Assembly: GCF_004345605.1 (NCBI RefSeq) | Contig: NZ_SLVY01000013.1 | Location: 124,001-188,000, forward strand | Source of the DNA: Rhodococcus sp. SMB37 | Lineage (GTDB): Bacteria; Actinomycetota; Actinomycetes; Mycobacteriales; Mycobacteriaceae | Length of the DNA stretch: 64,000 nucleotides | Direction: 5' to 3' | Shown here: positions 9,124-17,525 of the stretch, piece after piece | Layout of the letters: each line of letters opens with the position of its first letter | Numbering within the stretch: position 1 is the stretch's first letter | Position numbers and translations under genes: made by a program | Notes under the pieces: model-generated | Told to the model about the DNA's origin: nothing | Database searches by the model: none | What the model saw: only the letters and a program-made list of their open reading frames with translations

Positions 9124-10262
9124 GTCAGTGCCTCCCAGTAGGTTCCGTCGAGCATCGATTCGAGGGTCGTGCGATGCATGATCATGGCGTCGGGGTCGTC
9201 CTGCCGTCCGGAGGCCGAGTCGACGACGGACTGCCCGAAGTGCACAGCACGGGTGGCGATGCGCAGCATGATGATCGCGTGTTGCACCGCGGCGTAGCAG
9301 GTGTGGAAGTCGAGGTGCTGCGGGACGTGCCCGGTGCGCTGCGCGTAGGTGTCGGCGACGTCGTCGCGTCGCAGGAAGCCGGGCAACCCAGGGAATCCGG
9401 CGAGACCGGCGATATCCTCGAAGAACCTGTGCAGGAATATCATCCATGCCAGATCCATTTCGCGGGCGCCCGTCGCAGCGAGTTCCCAGTCGAGTACTCC
9501 GGCGGGTTCGAAGTCGTCGAACATGATGTTGCCGATGCGTGCGTCGCCCCAGCACAGCACCGCGGGTGCAGGGTCGTCGGGGACATGTGTGTCGAGCCAT
9601 GTGAAGGCACGTTCGATCAGTGGGGATCGCGGCCCGGTCCGGGTGGTCCACTCGTAGTAGGCGCGTTGTGCCGCGACATGGGCACGGATCGCGTCGCCGG
9701 CGCAGCGGTGTGAGGCGAGGCCCGCGGTCGCGGGGTCGACAGTGTGGATCTGCGCGAGGACGTCCACCGTGCGGTCCTGCAGTGTGGCGCGCTGGCCGTC
9801 GGTGGCCTCGGTGACCCACGAACCGAAGTTGTAGGGCATCACATCGGGCGGCACGATGCCGTCGATGCGCGACATGACGAGGAACGGTGCGCCGAGCACG
9901 GCGGTATCGGATTCGGTCCAGTGCACCTGTGGCACGGGGATGGCGGTGGCGGCGGCCACGGCGCGCATGACGCGGGCTTGAGCGTCGAGGTCGTAGTGCG
10001 GGAACACCGGTACCGCGCTGTCGGCGGGGGCGACGCGGGCGACGAGCCGGTGGTCGGTGCCGTCCCAGCGGGCATCGAACAGCAGGGTCTCGCTGGACAT
10101 GCCGTTGGATTCCGGGATGTGCACGTCGCCGACGACCGGATCGGTGACACGCTCGGCGAGCCAGGTTTGCAGGCCGGTGCGCACGACGTCGGGATCGCGG
10201 CGGGACTCGCGTGGGCGGGCGGCCTCGCCGTGGTGGGCTGTGTCGTGCGGGTCGATCGCCAC
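9120..10262 (-). CDS. Phosphotransferase family protein (APH/choline-kinase fold)
   Basis: 380 aa. The GTG at 10262 follows GGGAGGGG; a longer in-frame version lacks this. The kinase signature is clear: Brenner motif LCWGDARIGNIMF (the usual HGDxxxxN with Cys-Trp replacing the His), then the metal-binding VLDWELA. This fold phosphorylates antibiotics, choline or other small alcohols, and in actinobacteria the family is often found with catabolic acyl-CoA or alcohol genes. Here it is the first gene of a three-gene operon ending in an aldehyde dehydrogenase, so a role in catabolism of an alcohol is more likely than resistance. The substrate is unknown. Confidence 0.85.
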   Translation of the reverse strand: MAIDPHDTAHHGEAARPRESRRDPDVVRTGLQTWLAERVTDPVVGDVHIPESNGMSSETLLFDARWDGTDHRLVARVAPADSAVPVFPHYDLDAQARVMRAVAAATAIPVPQVHWTESDTAVLGAPFLVMSRIDGIVPPDVMPYNFGSWVTEATDGQRATLQDRTVDVLAQIHTVDPATAGLASHRCAGDAIRAHVAAQRAYYEWTTRTGPRSPLIERAFTWLDTHVPDDPAPAVLCWGDARIGNIMFDDFEPAGVLDWELAATGAREMDLAWMIFLHRFFEDIAGLAGFPGLPGFLRRDDVADTYAQRTGHVPQHLDFHTCYAAVQHAIIMLRIATRAVHFGQSVVDSASGRQDDPDAMIMHRTTLESMLDGTYWEALT

Positions 10263-10418
10263 GGAGGCCCCTCCCTTGCAGGTTGCAGGTTCGTGTGCCG
10301 TGTCACATCGGCACGCCAACACTAGAACACGTTCCATCTTTTTGAAAGGGAGCGTCGGGTCGTGGCGAAGACCGGCCGGGGCCGCCACACTGGAGAGTGC
10401 CGACCGTCAGGAGCAAAC

Positions 10419-10784
10419 ATGGCAGAGAACAATCCGTTCGGATTCGACCCCGAAGACATCGACCGGGTCGTCCGTGAGGCCGGAGAAGAACTGCGCGAGC
10501 TCAAGGGCCGGATCTTCGCTTTCCTCGACCAACCCGCCGCGGCGCCGCCACGGCCGCAGCCGAAGCCGCGACCCGAGACCACCGGCGACGCGGGTGACGG
10601 CGTGTGGGTCGTCTACACGGCGGATGCGGACGGCGTCGCCCGCATCGACCAGGTCTATCCCTCGGAGCTCGAAGCGCTCCGCAGTCTCAAGGGCAACACC
10701 GACCCGGCCCGGTCGGCGCGGTTCCTGCCGTTCGGAATGAGTGTGAGCGTGCTCGACCGCCAGGCCGACTCGCCGACCGAATGA
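10419..10784 (+). CDS. Hypothetical actinobacterial protein
   Basis: 121 aa. The ATG at 10419 follows CAGGAG. The N-terminal 40 residues are acidic and helical (NPFGFDPEDIDRVVREAGEELREL), a Pro-rich linker (PRPQPKPRP) follows, and the C-terminal half is a compact domain with GVWVVYTADADGVARIDQVYPSELEALRSL. No signal peptide or membrane segment. The family is not recognised. It is monocistronic: the gene behind it is divergent and the next gene (CBS protein) is convergent, 56 bp away. Confidence 0.7.
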   Translation: MAENNPFGFDPEDIDRVVREAGEELRELKGRIFAFLDQPAAAPPRPQPKPRPETTGDAGDGVWVVYTADADGVARIDQVYPSELEALRSLKGNTDPARSARFLPFGMSVSVLDRQADSPTE

Positions 10785-10840
10785 CCAGGACGACCTGATG
10801 ACCAGGGCGGAGTAGGGCCAGGGAGGAGAACCGGGCGTGG

Positions 10841-11269
10841 TCAGCCGTTGTGGATGTACGACCGGAGCTGGTCGCGTTCGGCCTGTAGTTCGTCGATCCG
10901 GCTCTTGACCACGTCGCCGATACTGACGATCCCCAGCAGCTGTCCGTCGACGACGACGGGCAGGTGCCGGATGCGTCGGTCGGTCATGGTCTCGGCCAGG
11001 CTGTCCACGCTGTCGGTGGGCAGGCACATCGCCACATCGGCCGTCATGACCTCGGAAGCGGTAGCGACGAGTATCGACGGGCCCCGCTCGTGGAGCTGTC
11101 GGACGACGTCGCGCTCGGTGACGATTCCGACGACGTCGGTGCCGTCGACGACGACCATCGCCCCGATATTGTGGCGCGCGAAATCCCCGATCAGCTCACA
11201 GACCGTGGTTCCCGGGGGAACCGTCTGCACCGCTGAACCCTTGTTCCTCAAAATTTCGGCAATCCTCAT
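10841..11269 (-). CDS. CBS-domain protein
   Basis: 142 aa, a pair of CBS motifs (Bateman module) and nothing else. The first repeat spans roughly residues 8-60 (VVVDGTDVVGIVTERDVV) and the second 72-125 (PVVVDGQLLGIVSIGDVV), followed by a helical tail. Such small stand-alone proteins bind adenosyl ligands and act as energy sensors; in M. tuberculosis the similar Hrp1 is hypoxia-induced. No regulatory motif for hypoxia was identified here. The gene lies between a convergent hypothetical gene and a same-strand ROK kinase gene that ends where it starts upstream. Confidence 0.92.
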   Translation of the reverse strand: MRIAEILRNKGSAVQTVPPGTTVCELIGDFARHNIGAMVVVDGTDVVGIVTERDVVRQLHERGPSILVATASEVMTADVAMCLPTDSVDSLAETMTDRRIRHLPVVVDGQLLGIVSIGDVVKSRIDELQAERDQLRSYIHNG

Positions 11270-11371
11270 CGGATACCACCGATCCGTCCCGCCGGGCCCG
11301 TTGGGCTTGTCGAGGTAGCGCTGGTCCAGTCAGGGTAGGTCCTCGGGACCCGTGCGCCGCCGAATGGTTAC

Positions 11372-12259
11372 CTACTCGTGACCATGCGTGAGGGCAGCGG
11401 CACCCACGAGTGTTCCCAGCACACCCAACGACGCCGGCACGATCTGCAGGTCCCGGATGAACTCGAGCCGGGCCTGCCGCGCGGCGGACGCCAGCATCGG
11501 GCGCCACAGCGGTGTTCCCGATTCCGCGAAACCGCCGCCGACGACGATGAGCGAGACGTCGGTCAACGCCGCTGCAGATGCGATGACCTGGCCCAACGCA
11601 GTTCCTGCGCGCTCGAGCGCCGCTGCCGCGATACCGATCCCGTCCTGCGCCGCTGCCGCGAGCGCAGCGCCGTCCTCTCCCTCCCAGCCGCGTGCCCGCG
11701 CCCACTTCACCGCGGCGGTCCCGCTGGCCACCGTCTCGATGCAGCCCGCGCCGCCGCACGTGCACTTCTCGGATCCGTACGCCGAGACGATGTGGCCGAT
11801 GTGACCGGCATTCCCGGTGCGGCCGGACACGAGGCGACCGCCGAGCACGATGCCACCGCCGATCCCGGTACCGAGCACCACCCCGAGCAGATCGTTCGTT
11901 CCACGACCGGCACCGAATCGCTGCTCGGCCAACGTTGCGGCTGCGCCGTCCATCGCCAACGCGACGTGCGCGCCGGGAAACAGGCTGCGCACAGCCTCCA
12001 CCAGGGGAAATCCTGACGACCACTCGGGGATGTTGATGGAGGAGACGGTGCCGCTCCGTGTGTCGACGGGCCCGGCCGCCGCGATCCCCACTGCAGTGAT
12101 CGGTTCGGCATCGGCGACCTCGCGCAGCAACGCGGCGCAGGTGTCCCACACGCCGGTCCCGGGTACGGGCACGGTCTTCGGTTCGACGGGTGTCCCGTCG
12201 TCCGCGACGAATGCCGCGGCGAACTTCGTGCCACCCACGTCGAGAGCCAATGCGGTCAT
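11372..12259 (-). CDS. ROK-family sugar kinase (glucokinase-like)
   Basis: 295 aa. The ATP-binding phosphate-1 motif DVGGTK is at residues 7-12. The structural zinc motif is CTCGGAGCIE, matching CxCGxxGCxE of ROK proteins, and the ROK signature around GTGIGGGIVLGG is present. There is no N-terminal DNA-binding domain, so it is a kinase rather than a repressor. Likely reaction: ATP-dependent phosphorylation of glucose or an N-acetylated hexosamine. It begins 18 bp after the methyltransferase stop codon and is probably co-transcribed with it. Confidence 0.9.
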   Translation of the reverse strand: MTALALDVGGTKFAAAFVADDGTPVEPKTVPVPGTGVWDTCAALLREVADAEPITAVGIAAAGPVDTRSGTVSSINIPEWSSGFPLVEAVRSLFPGAHVALAMDGAAATLAEQRFGAGRGTNDLLGVVLGTGIGGGIVLGGRLVSGRTGNAGHIGHIVSAYGSEKCTCGGAGCIETVASGTAAVKWARARGWEGEDGAALAAAAQDGIGIAAAALERAGTALGQVIASAAALTDVSLIVVGGGFAESGTPLWRPMLASAARQARLEFIRDLQIVPASLGVLGTLVGAAALTHGHE

Positions 12260-12277
12260 GCCCGCGAGGTTAGGCGA

Positions 12278-13063
12278 TCAGCGGCGCCGCAGCACGAGCA
12301 CCAGGTTGCTCACCAGGAACTCGCGCACCCCTGGCACCTGAACGAGCGACCACGCCCACCGCGGGTGGTAACGGGGGAACGCGGCGAGCAGCTCGCCGTC
12401 GGGCGTCGACCGAGCCCAGTGGAGGCCGTCGGTGCACCCCACCTCGAACAGCGACACACCGTATCGGTTCTTCGGTTCCTTCCCGTGCTTCCGGGCATAG
12501 CGACGCGCTGCGTATTCGCCACCGAATGCGTGCCACGGACCGGTCTCGTGTCCACCGAACGGCCCCCACCACAGTGTGTATGAGAGCACCATCAGCCCGC
12601 CGGGTCGCGTCACCCGCAGCATCTCGTCGGCCATCACCCACGGCTGCGAAACATGTTCGGCGACATTCGACGACAGGCACACATCCACCGACCCGGTGCG
12701 CAGCGGCAGTGCGAGGCCCGACCCACGGATCGCGCCCCCCACCTGCAGACCGGCTGCGTGCATCTCGGACGGATCGGGCTCGATCGGCACGTAGCGCGCT
12801 TCCACCTCGGCGAATGCGTCGGCGAAGTATCCGGGTCCACCTCCGACGTCGACGACGGTGGTGCCCGCGAGGCTGTTCCCGGTCAGGCCTGTGTAGAGGT
12901 CGCCGACGAGATCGACGGTGTCGTGGGCGAGACCACCGTAGAATTTGTCGGGTGCGGTCTGTTCGAAACGGAAACTGCCGAGCAGGCCGATGGAGCGCCG
13001 CAGGGTGGCGCGGCGTTCGAACAGCCGGGTCACACGGGGAGCGGACGTGGTCTTCGATGGCAC
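12278..13063 (-). CDS. SAM-dependent methyltransferase (Rv0224c-like)
   Basis: 261 aa if started at the GTG at 13063; another GTG at 13099 would add 12 residues, and neither has a clear ribosome-binding site. The class I motif VVDVGGGPGYF near residue 82 binds SAM, followed by an acidic strand end (VPIEPDP) and motif LSSNVAEHVSQPW. The overall sequence closely follows what I recall of M. tuberculosis Rv0224c, including the end PRYHPRWAWSLVQVPGVREFLVSNLVLVL. The acceptor is unknown; its fixed position beside a GT4 glycosyltransferase and envelope genes suggests a glycan or lipid-linked sugar. It is divergent from the glycosyltransferase. Confidence 0.88.
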   Translation of the reverse strand: MPSKTTSAPRVTRLFERRATLRRSIGLLGSFRFEQTAPDKFYGGLAHDTVDLVGDLYTGLTGNSLAGTTVVDVGGGPGYFADAFAEVEARYVPIEPDPSEMHAAGLQVGGAIRGSGLALPLRTGSVDVCLSSNVAEHVSQPWVMADEMLRVTRPGGLMVLSYTLWWGPFGGHETGPWHAFGGEYAARRYARKHGKEPKNRYGVSLFEVGCTDGLHWARSTPDGELLAAFPRYHPRWAWSLVQVPGVREFLVSNLVLVLRRR

Positions 13064-13218
13064 GTCGAACCACAGTAGTGCCCGCACGGCTGTGCACACC
13101 GCGGCCCTCGCCGACTCCGAAGGCCGTCGTGCACCTGCACCACGAGCACACCCGCTAGTGTGTCCGTGACATCCACCGCGTCCATACGGGCGTGCGCAAT
13201 CACCGGGGGGTAATCCGC

Positions 13219-14433
13219 GTGCGGGAGGTTCTTCTGCTCTGCTGGCGTGACAGCGGGCACCCGCAGGGAGGCGGCAGTGAGCGCTATCTCGAGCAGGTCG
13301 GCGCGCAACTCGCTGCCCGCGGCATCAAGGTCACCCTGCGGACCGCGTCGTATCCGGGTGCGAGCAAGCGCGACACCATCGACGGTATCGTCGTCAGCCG
13401 CGGTGGCGGCCGCCTCGGGGTGTACCCGCGCGCCCTCGCTGCCATCGCCGCCGGACGCCTCGGCTTCGGCCCGCTGAAGGGCATCTGCCCCGACGTCGTC
13501 ATCGACACCCAGAACGGCATCCCGTTCTTCTCCCGATTCGTCGCCGGCGCACCCGTCACCGTGCTCGTGCACCACTGCCACCGCGAGCAGTGGCCCGTCG
13601 CAGGACGCGCGATGGCGAAGCTGGGCTGGTGGATCGAATCCACGTTGTCGCCGCGAGTGCACCGCCGCAACCAGTACCTGACGGTGTCGCTGCCGTCGTC
13701 CGACGAACTGCGGATGCTCGGCGTCGACCACGACCGCATCGCGGTGGTCCGCAACGGTGCCGACGCCATCCCGGCAGAGGTCATCCCGGGCGGCGAAGAC
13801 ACGCGCACCGCACACCCGAGCGTGTGCGTGCTGTCACGGCTCGTGCCGCACAAGCAGATCGAGGACGCGCTCACTGCGGTCGCTGCGCTGCGCACGCGCA
13901 TCCCCGGCTTGCACCTCGACGTCGTCGGAGGTGGCTGGTGGGAACAGAACCTGCGTGACGTCGCCGCCGAGCTGGGCATCGAGGATGCCGTGACCTTCCA
14001 CGGCCACGTCTCCGAGGACCGCAAGCACGAGGTGCTGGCACGGTCCTGGCTGCACGTGATGCCGTCCCGCAAGGAAGGGTGGGGGCTCGCGGTGATCGAG
14101 GCCGCACAGCACGGCGTTCCCACGGTCGGATACCGCAGTTCGAAGGGCCTCACGGATTCGATCGTCGACGGCGTCACAGGTGTCCTCGTCGATTCCGCCG
14201 GCGATCTCACCGACGCGGTCGCAGAACTGCTCGGTGACGCCGAGCGCCGCACCGAGCTGGGCGACAAGGCCCGGATCAGGGCGGGTGAATTCTCGTGGGA
14301 AGCCACCGGGTCCGGTGTGCTCGAGGTGCTGGCGAACGTCGCGTCGGGGCAGCGGGCGTCAGGCCTGTTTCCTCGAATCGCGCCGGAGAAGGCCGGCAAG
14401 AGCACGGAAAAGCTCCGATACGCGGGTATGTAG
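13219..14433 (+). CDS. GT4-family glycosyltransferase (Rv0225-like)
   Basis: 404 aa. The GTG at 13219 has a G-rich ribosome-binding site about 10 bases upstream, whereas the in-frame GTG at 13192 has none. The GT-B fold is evident: N-terminal glycine loop HPQGGGSERY for the acceptor domain, and C-terminal nucleotide-sugar motif SRKEGWGLAVIEAAQHGVPTVGY with the E-x7-E pair typical of GT4 retaining enzymes. There is no membrane segment, so it acts on the cytoplasmic face. Its last 75 bases overlap the 3' end of the convergent membrane protein gene. It corresponds to Rv0225 by position and type. Confidence 0.92.
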   Translation: MREVLLLCWRDSGHPQGGGSERYLEQVGAQLAARGIKVTLRTASYPGASKRDTIDGIVVSRGGGRLGVYPRALAAIAAGRLGFGPLKGICPDVVIDTQNGIPFFSRFVAGAPVTVLVHHCHREQWPVAGRAMAKLGWWIESTLSPRVHRRNQYLTVSLPSSDELRMLGVDHDRIAVVRNGADAIPAEVIPGGEDTRTAHPSVCVLSRLVPHKQIEDALTAVAALRTRIPGLHLDVVGGGWWEQNLRDVAAELGIEDAVTFHGHVSEDRKHEVLARSWLHVMPSRKEGWGLAVIEAAQHGVPTVGYRSSKGLTDSIVDGVTGVLVDSAGDLTDAVAELLGDAERRTELGDKARIRAGEFSWEATGSGVLEVLANVASGQRASGLFPRIAPEKAGKSTEKLRYAGM

Positions 14434-16176
14434 ACGGGTCGCGAGCATGCCGGCGGCCCCGGCGGCCACCACCAGCATCAGCAGCAGGTGCGCAAGGATC
14501 GCCACGTTCCGGCCGGTCGTCTCCCGTGCCCACGCGCCGTCGACCTGATAGAGAGCAAGGTCGTCGTCGCTGTAGACCTGGGTGAGCATGTCGAGGGTCT
14601 CCTCCGACCGGCCGTGATCGCCGGGGGTGCCGTGCTCGACCACGACCCAGCCGACACCCCGCGCCGCCAGTTCGGACGGATCCGAACCATCGAGCAGGAG
14701 ACGTTCGACGTCGACGGCACGTGCGCCCTCTCCCTCCACCGCGCCGCCTTCGACGATGAGGGTTCCGGTCTGCAACACGTCGGCGCGCAGCATGCGGGGC
14801 GCCGGGTCGAGGACCGCCACCGGGCCGGAGTAGTCGAACCGGCGGAACATCCCAGTGGGCAGCACCGCGGCGTCACCCTCGCCCGCGGTGACGATGCTTG
14901 CGACCTGCTGCCATCCTTCCGGATATCGGACGGGTCGCACCTGTCCGCCGACACCCCACGCGAGGTCGGGGAGCGCACCCACTACGGCGACGACCGACAG
15001 CGCCGCCCACGCGATGTCGCTGCGGGCGCGGTCGGGAGTGAAATGCTGGCGCAACGCCCCCACCCCGGCGGCAGCGGCCACCACGTAGAGCGGCATCAGC
15101 AGCGCCACCCACTTCTGGGTGTCGCGCAGCAACCCGGCCCCGGGGACGTGCATCATCGCCCATTCCCCGAATCGCAGACCCGGTGTGGTGGCGCCGAGAG
15201 TCGTGCCGAGCACCGCGACGACCGCGACGACCGCCAGCGCGACGATCACCGGGTTGCGGCGTCGGCGCCACAGTGCCGGCAGTCCGCACGCGACCACCAA
15301 GAGCAGTAACACGGTCCCGACGAGCGCCCACGGCGTCGTGCGTGAGCCCGGAACCGCATCGGCATTCCAGATGCCGCCGAGGCCGGCGACCGACCCGATC
15401 GTGCCCAGCAGCGGCTCGGCGCGGGCAGCGAACGCACTCACACCTGCCGGGTCGGCCTCGGTGCCGCCACCGGACAGAGCTGTTGCGACGAGCCACGGCG
15501 CCGACACCGCCACGATCAGGGTGACGGCACCCACGAGCCGCCCCACCCGCGACACGCGGCCCCCGGGCATCGCGAGCACCACGACCGCGGTCACCCCGGC
15601 GAGGAGTACCCCGGTCGGGGTCAGTCCCGCGACCCCGAGCCAGAACGCAAGCGCCCACCATCCGCCCCTTGCACGTCGACGCACCGCGACCGCCGCGCAG
15701 ACCGCCCACGGCAGCGCGGCGTAGCCCGCGAGGAGACTCCAGTGCCCCTGCAGCAATCGCTCGCCGACGTACGGGTTCCAGATCGCGACGGTCACCGCCG
15801 TCACCTGCGCAGGCACGCCGGAACCGGGAAGTAGGGTCGAAACGAGCTGAGCTGCACCGAATCCCGCCGCCCATAGTGTCGCGGTGAGAAGGGCGATCAC
15901 TGCGACACCGCCGTCGACGACGGTCGTCACCCACGCGAGCAGCGCATCCTGAGGGACCGCGCGGGCCGCGGCGTCGGACAGCCCCAGCGCTGAATCGGTG
16001 AGATACGAGCGGGGCGTGCTCACCGCGTCGCGCAGCAGCAGATAGCCGTGTGAGGTGAACATCGGACCGAGCACGACGACGGTCAGGACAAGCGACCACA
16101 GCGCCGGAACGAACGTCGGCGGCAGTGCCGGCGCGCGTGGCGTCGCGCGATGACGGTGCAACCCCTGCGTGGACAT
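14359..16176 (-). CDS. Large multi-pass membrane protein (Rv0226c-like)
   Basis: 605 aa with about a dozen hydrophobic segments: one near residues 25-45, a dense set between 90 and 390, and a last one near 565-585. A soluble extracytoplasmic domain lies between about 405 and 555. The arrangement of a polytopic core followed by an outer domain resembles GT-C glycosyltransferases and related envelope proteins, but no DxD/DxE catalytic motif could be assigned with confidence. Position matches Rv0226c of M. tuberculosis. Its 3' end overlaps the glycosyltransferase by 75 bp and its start lies 40 bp from the divergent flippase gene. Confidence 0.85.
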   Translation of the reverse strand: MSTQGLHRHRATPRAPALPPTFVPALWSLVLTVVVLGPMFTSHGYLLLRDAVSTPRSYLTDSALGLSDAAARAVPQDALLAWVTTVVDGGVAVIALLTATLWAAGFGAAQLVSTLLPGSGVPAQVTAVTVAIWNPYVGERLLQGHWSLLAGYAALPWAVCAAVAVRRRARGGWWALAFWLGVAGLTPTGVLLAGVTAVVVLAMPGGRVSRVGRLVGAVTLIVAVSAPWLVATALSGGGTEADPAGVSAFAARAEPLLGTIGSVAGLGGIWNADAVPGSRTTPWALVGTVLLLLVVACGLPALWRRRRNPVIVALAVVAVVAVLGTTLGATTPGLRFGEWAMMHVPGAGLLRDTQKWVALLMPLYVVAAAAGVGALRQHFTPDRARSDIAWAALSVVAVVGALPDLAWGVGGQVRPVRYPEGWQQVASIVTAGEGDAAVLPTGMFRRFDYSGPVAVLDPAPRMLRADVLQTGTLIVEGGAVEGEGARAVDVERLLLDGSDPSELAARGVGWVVVEHGTPGDHGRSEETLDMLTQVYSDDDLALYQVDGAWARETTGRNVAILAHLLLMLVVAAGAAGMLATRLHTRVSELFRALAGLLRRDSRKQA

Positions 16177-16216
16177 GGCCGCAGACTACGGTGCGCACGG
16201 GTGCGAGGATGGGCGG

Positions 16217-17503
16217 ATGCCGCCAGAGAACACGACGCGCCGCTCCGGGACCGGAACTGCGGTGGCCGGGATGACGATGGTGACCCTGGGTGCGATGACC
16301 GCCAACATTGCGTCCTACCTGCTGCATCTTCCCGCGGGACGGTGGCTCGGCCCGGCCGGGTACGGGGAATTCGCGAGCCTGCTCGCGGCGCAGCTGGTTC
16401 TCGCGGTCCCGGCACTGGCATTGCAGACCGTCATCGCGCGTGAAGCTGTGCACGGTGCCGGCACCGCGGTGCTGCGTCACCTCGGCCATCGATGCGCACT
16501 GATCGCCGCCGTCGCCGCAGTGGCCCTCGTGCCGGTGGTGTCATGGGCACTGGACACGAGCATTGCGGGTGCGTTCGGGTCGTTGGTGACGGCGCCTCTG
16601 CTGGTGCTTCTGGCGACCGAACAAGGCCTGCTGCAGGGACGTGCCCGGTTCGCTGCGCTGAGTGTCGTCCTCGCCGCTGCCGGGATCGCGAAGGTCGTCC
16701 CTGCCGTCGCGGTGCTCGCCGCGGGCGGCGGCCCGGGTGCTGCGTTGCTGGCCGGTGCGCTGGGAACGGGCGTGGTGGCGGTGGCCGCCGCGCTGTTCGT
16801 CGGTCGCGGCGAGCCCGAACACCGCGGCGAGCCCGAACACCCCGGAGACGCGGAGGCTACGCCCCGCATACCGGGAGCTGCGGCGGTGATGCGCGCGTCG
16901 CAGGTCCAGCTCGCGCTGATCGCGTTGACGTCGCTCGATCTGATGCTCGCGCGCATGCTGCTCGATGCAGACTCCGCCGGTCTCTACGCGCTCGGAGCGG
17001 TCGCGACGAAGGTCGCGTTCTGGTTGCCGCAGGCCGTGGGCGTGGTGTTGTACCCGCGGATGGCGAACCCGGCGGAGTCGGCCTCTGCGGTGCGTTCGGC
17101 CCTCGCGGTCCTCGTCGGTCTCGGCGCGGCGCTCGTCGCGGCAGCAGCGATCTGCGCGCCCCTCGTGCCCATTCTCGTCGGCGACGCCTACGAGCCCGTC
17201 CAGTCCCTACTGTGGTTGTTCGCGCTGCAGGGTGCGTGCCTCGCGGTGCTGCAGGGCGCGTTGCTGTCCGCGATTGCCGGGGATCGCACCGCGCTGGCCG
17301 GTGTTGCGTGGGTGGGCCTTGCGGTCGAAGCCGTGCTGATGGCGACGATCGCGTCGACCGTGGAGCAGTTCGTCGCGGTGGCCGTCGGTGTCGCAGGCGT
17401 TACGGCAGCGGTGGTGTCGGTGCTCGCTGTCCGCGGGGCATCCGCGGCGACGAAGTCGTCTCGGCTCGAACATGCGAACGCCGCCCCGCACCGTGAGGCG
17501 TGA
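16217..17503 (+). CDS. Polysaccharide/lipid-linked glycan flippase (MOP superfamily)
   Basis: 428 aa with about 12 predicted membrane segments, the layout of Wzx-like and MATE-related transporters. The start LGAMTANIASYLLHLPAGRWLGPAGYGEFASLLAAQLVL is typical of polysaccharide biosynthesis proteins in the RfbX family. The ATG at 16217 is chosen because the upstream extension would overlap the divergent gene. As I recall it, M. tuberculosis has no such gene between Rv0226c and Rv0227c, so this appears to be an extra component in this lineage. The likely role is moving a lipid-linked sugar or oligosaccharide across the membrane for the envelope enzymes coded around it. Confidence 0.85.
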   Translation: MPPENTTRRSGTGTAVAGMTMVTLGAMTANIASYLLHLPAGRWLGPAGYGEFASLLAAQLVLAVPALALQTVIAREAVHGAGTAVLRHLGHRCALIAAVAAVALVPVVSWALDTSIAGAFGSLVTAPLLVLLATEQGLLQGRARFAALSVVLAAAGIAKVVPAVAVLAAGGGPGAALLAGALGTGVVAVAAALFVGRGEPEHRGEPEHPGDAEATPRIPGAAAVMRASQVQLALIALTSLDLMLARMLLDADSAGLYALGAVATKVAFWLPQAVGVVLYPRMANPAESASAVRSALAVLVGLGAALVAAAAICAPLVPILVGDAYEPVQSLLWLFALQGACLAVLQGALLSAIAGDRTALAGVAWVGLAVEAVLMATIASTVEQFVAVAVGVAGVTAAVVSVLAVRGASAATKSSRLEHANAAPHREA

Positions 17504-17514
17504 GGCGGCGTTCG
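17475..17514. terminator. Hairpin spanning the flippase stop codon
   Basis: Inverted repeat CGAACGCCGCC (17475-17485) and GGCGGCGTTCG (17504-17514) with an 18-nt loop, between convergent genes. The left arm is coding. Confidence 0.75.
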
Positions 17515-17525
17515 TTCGGCCTTGA

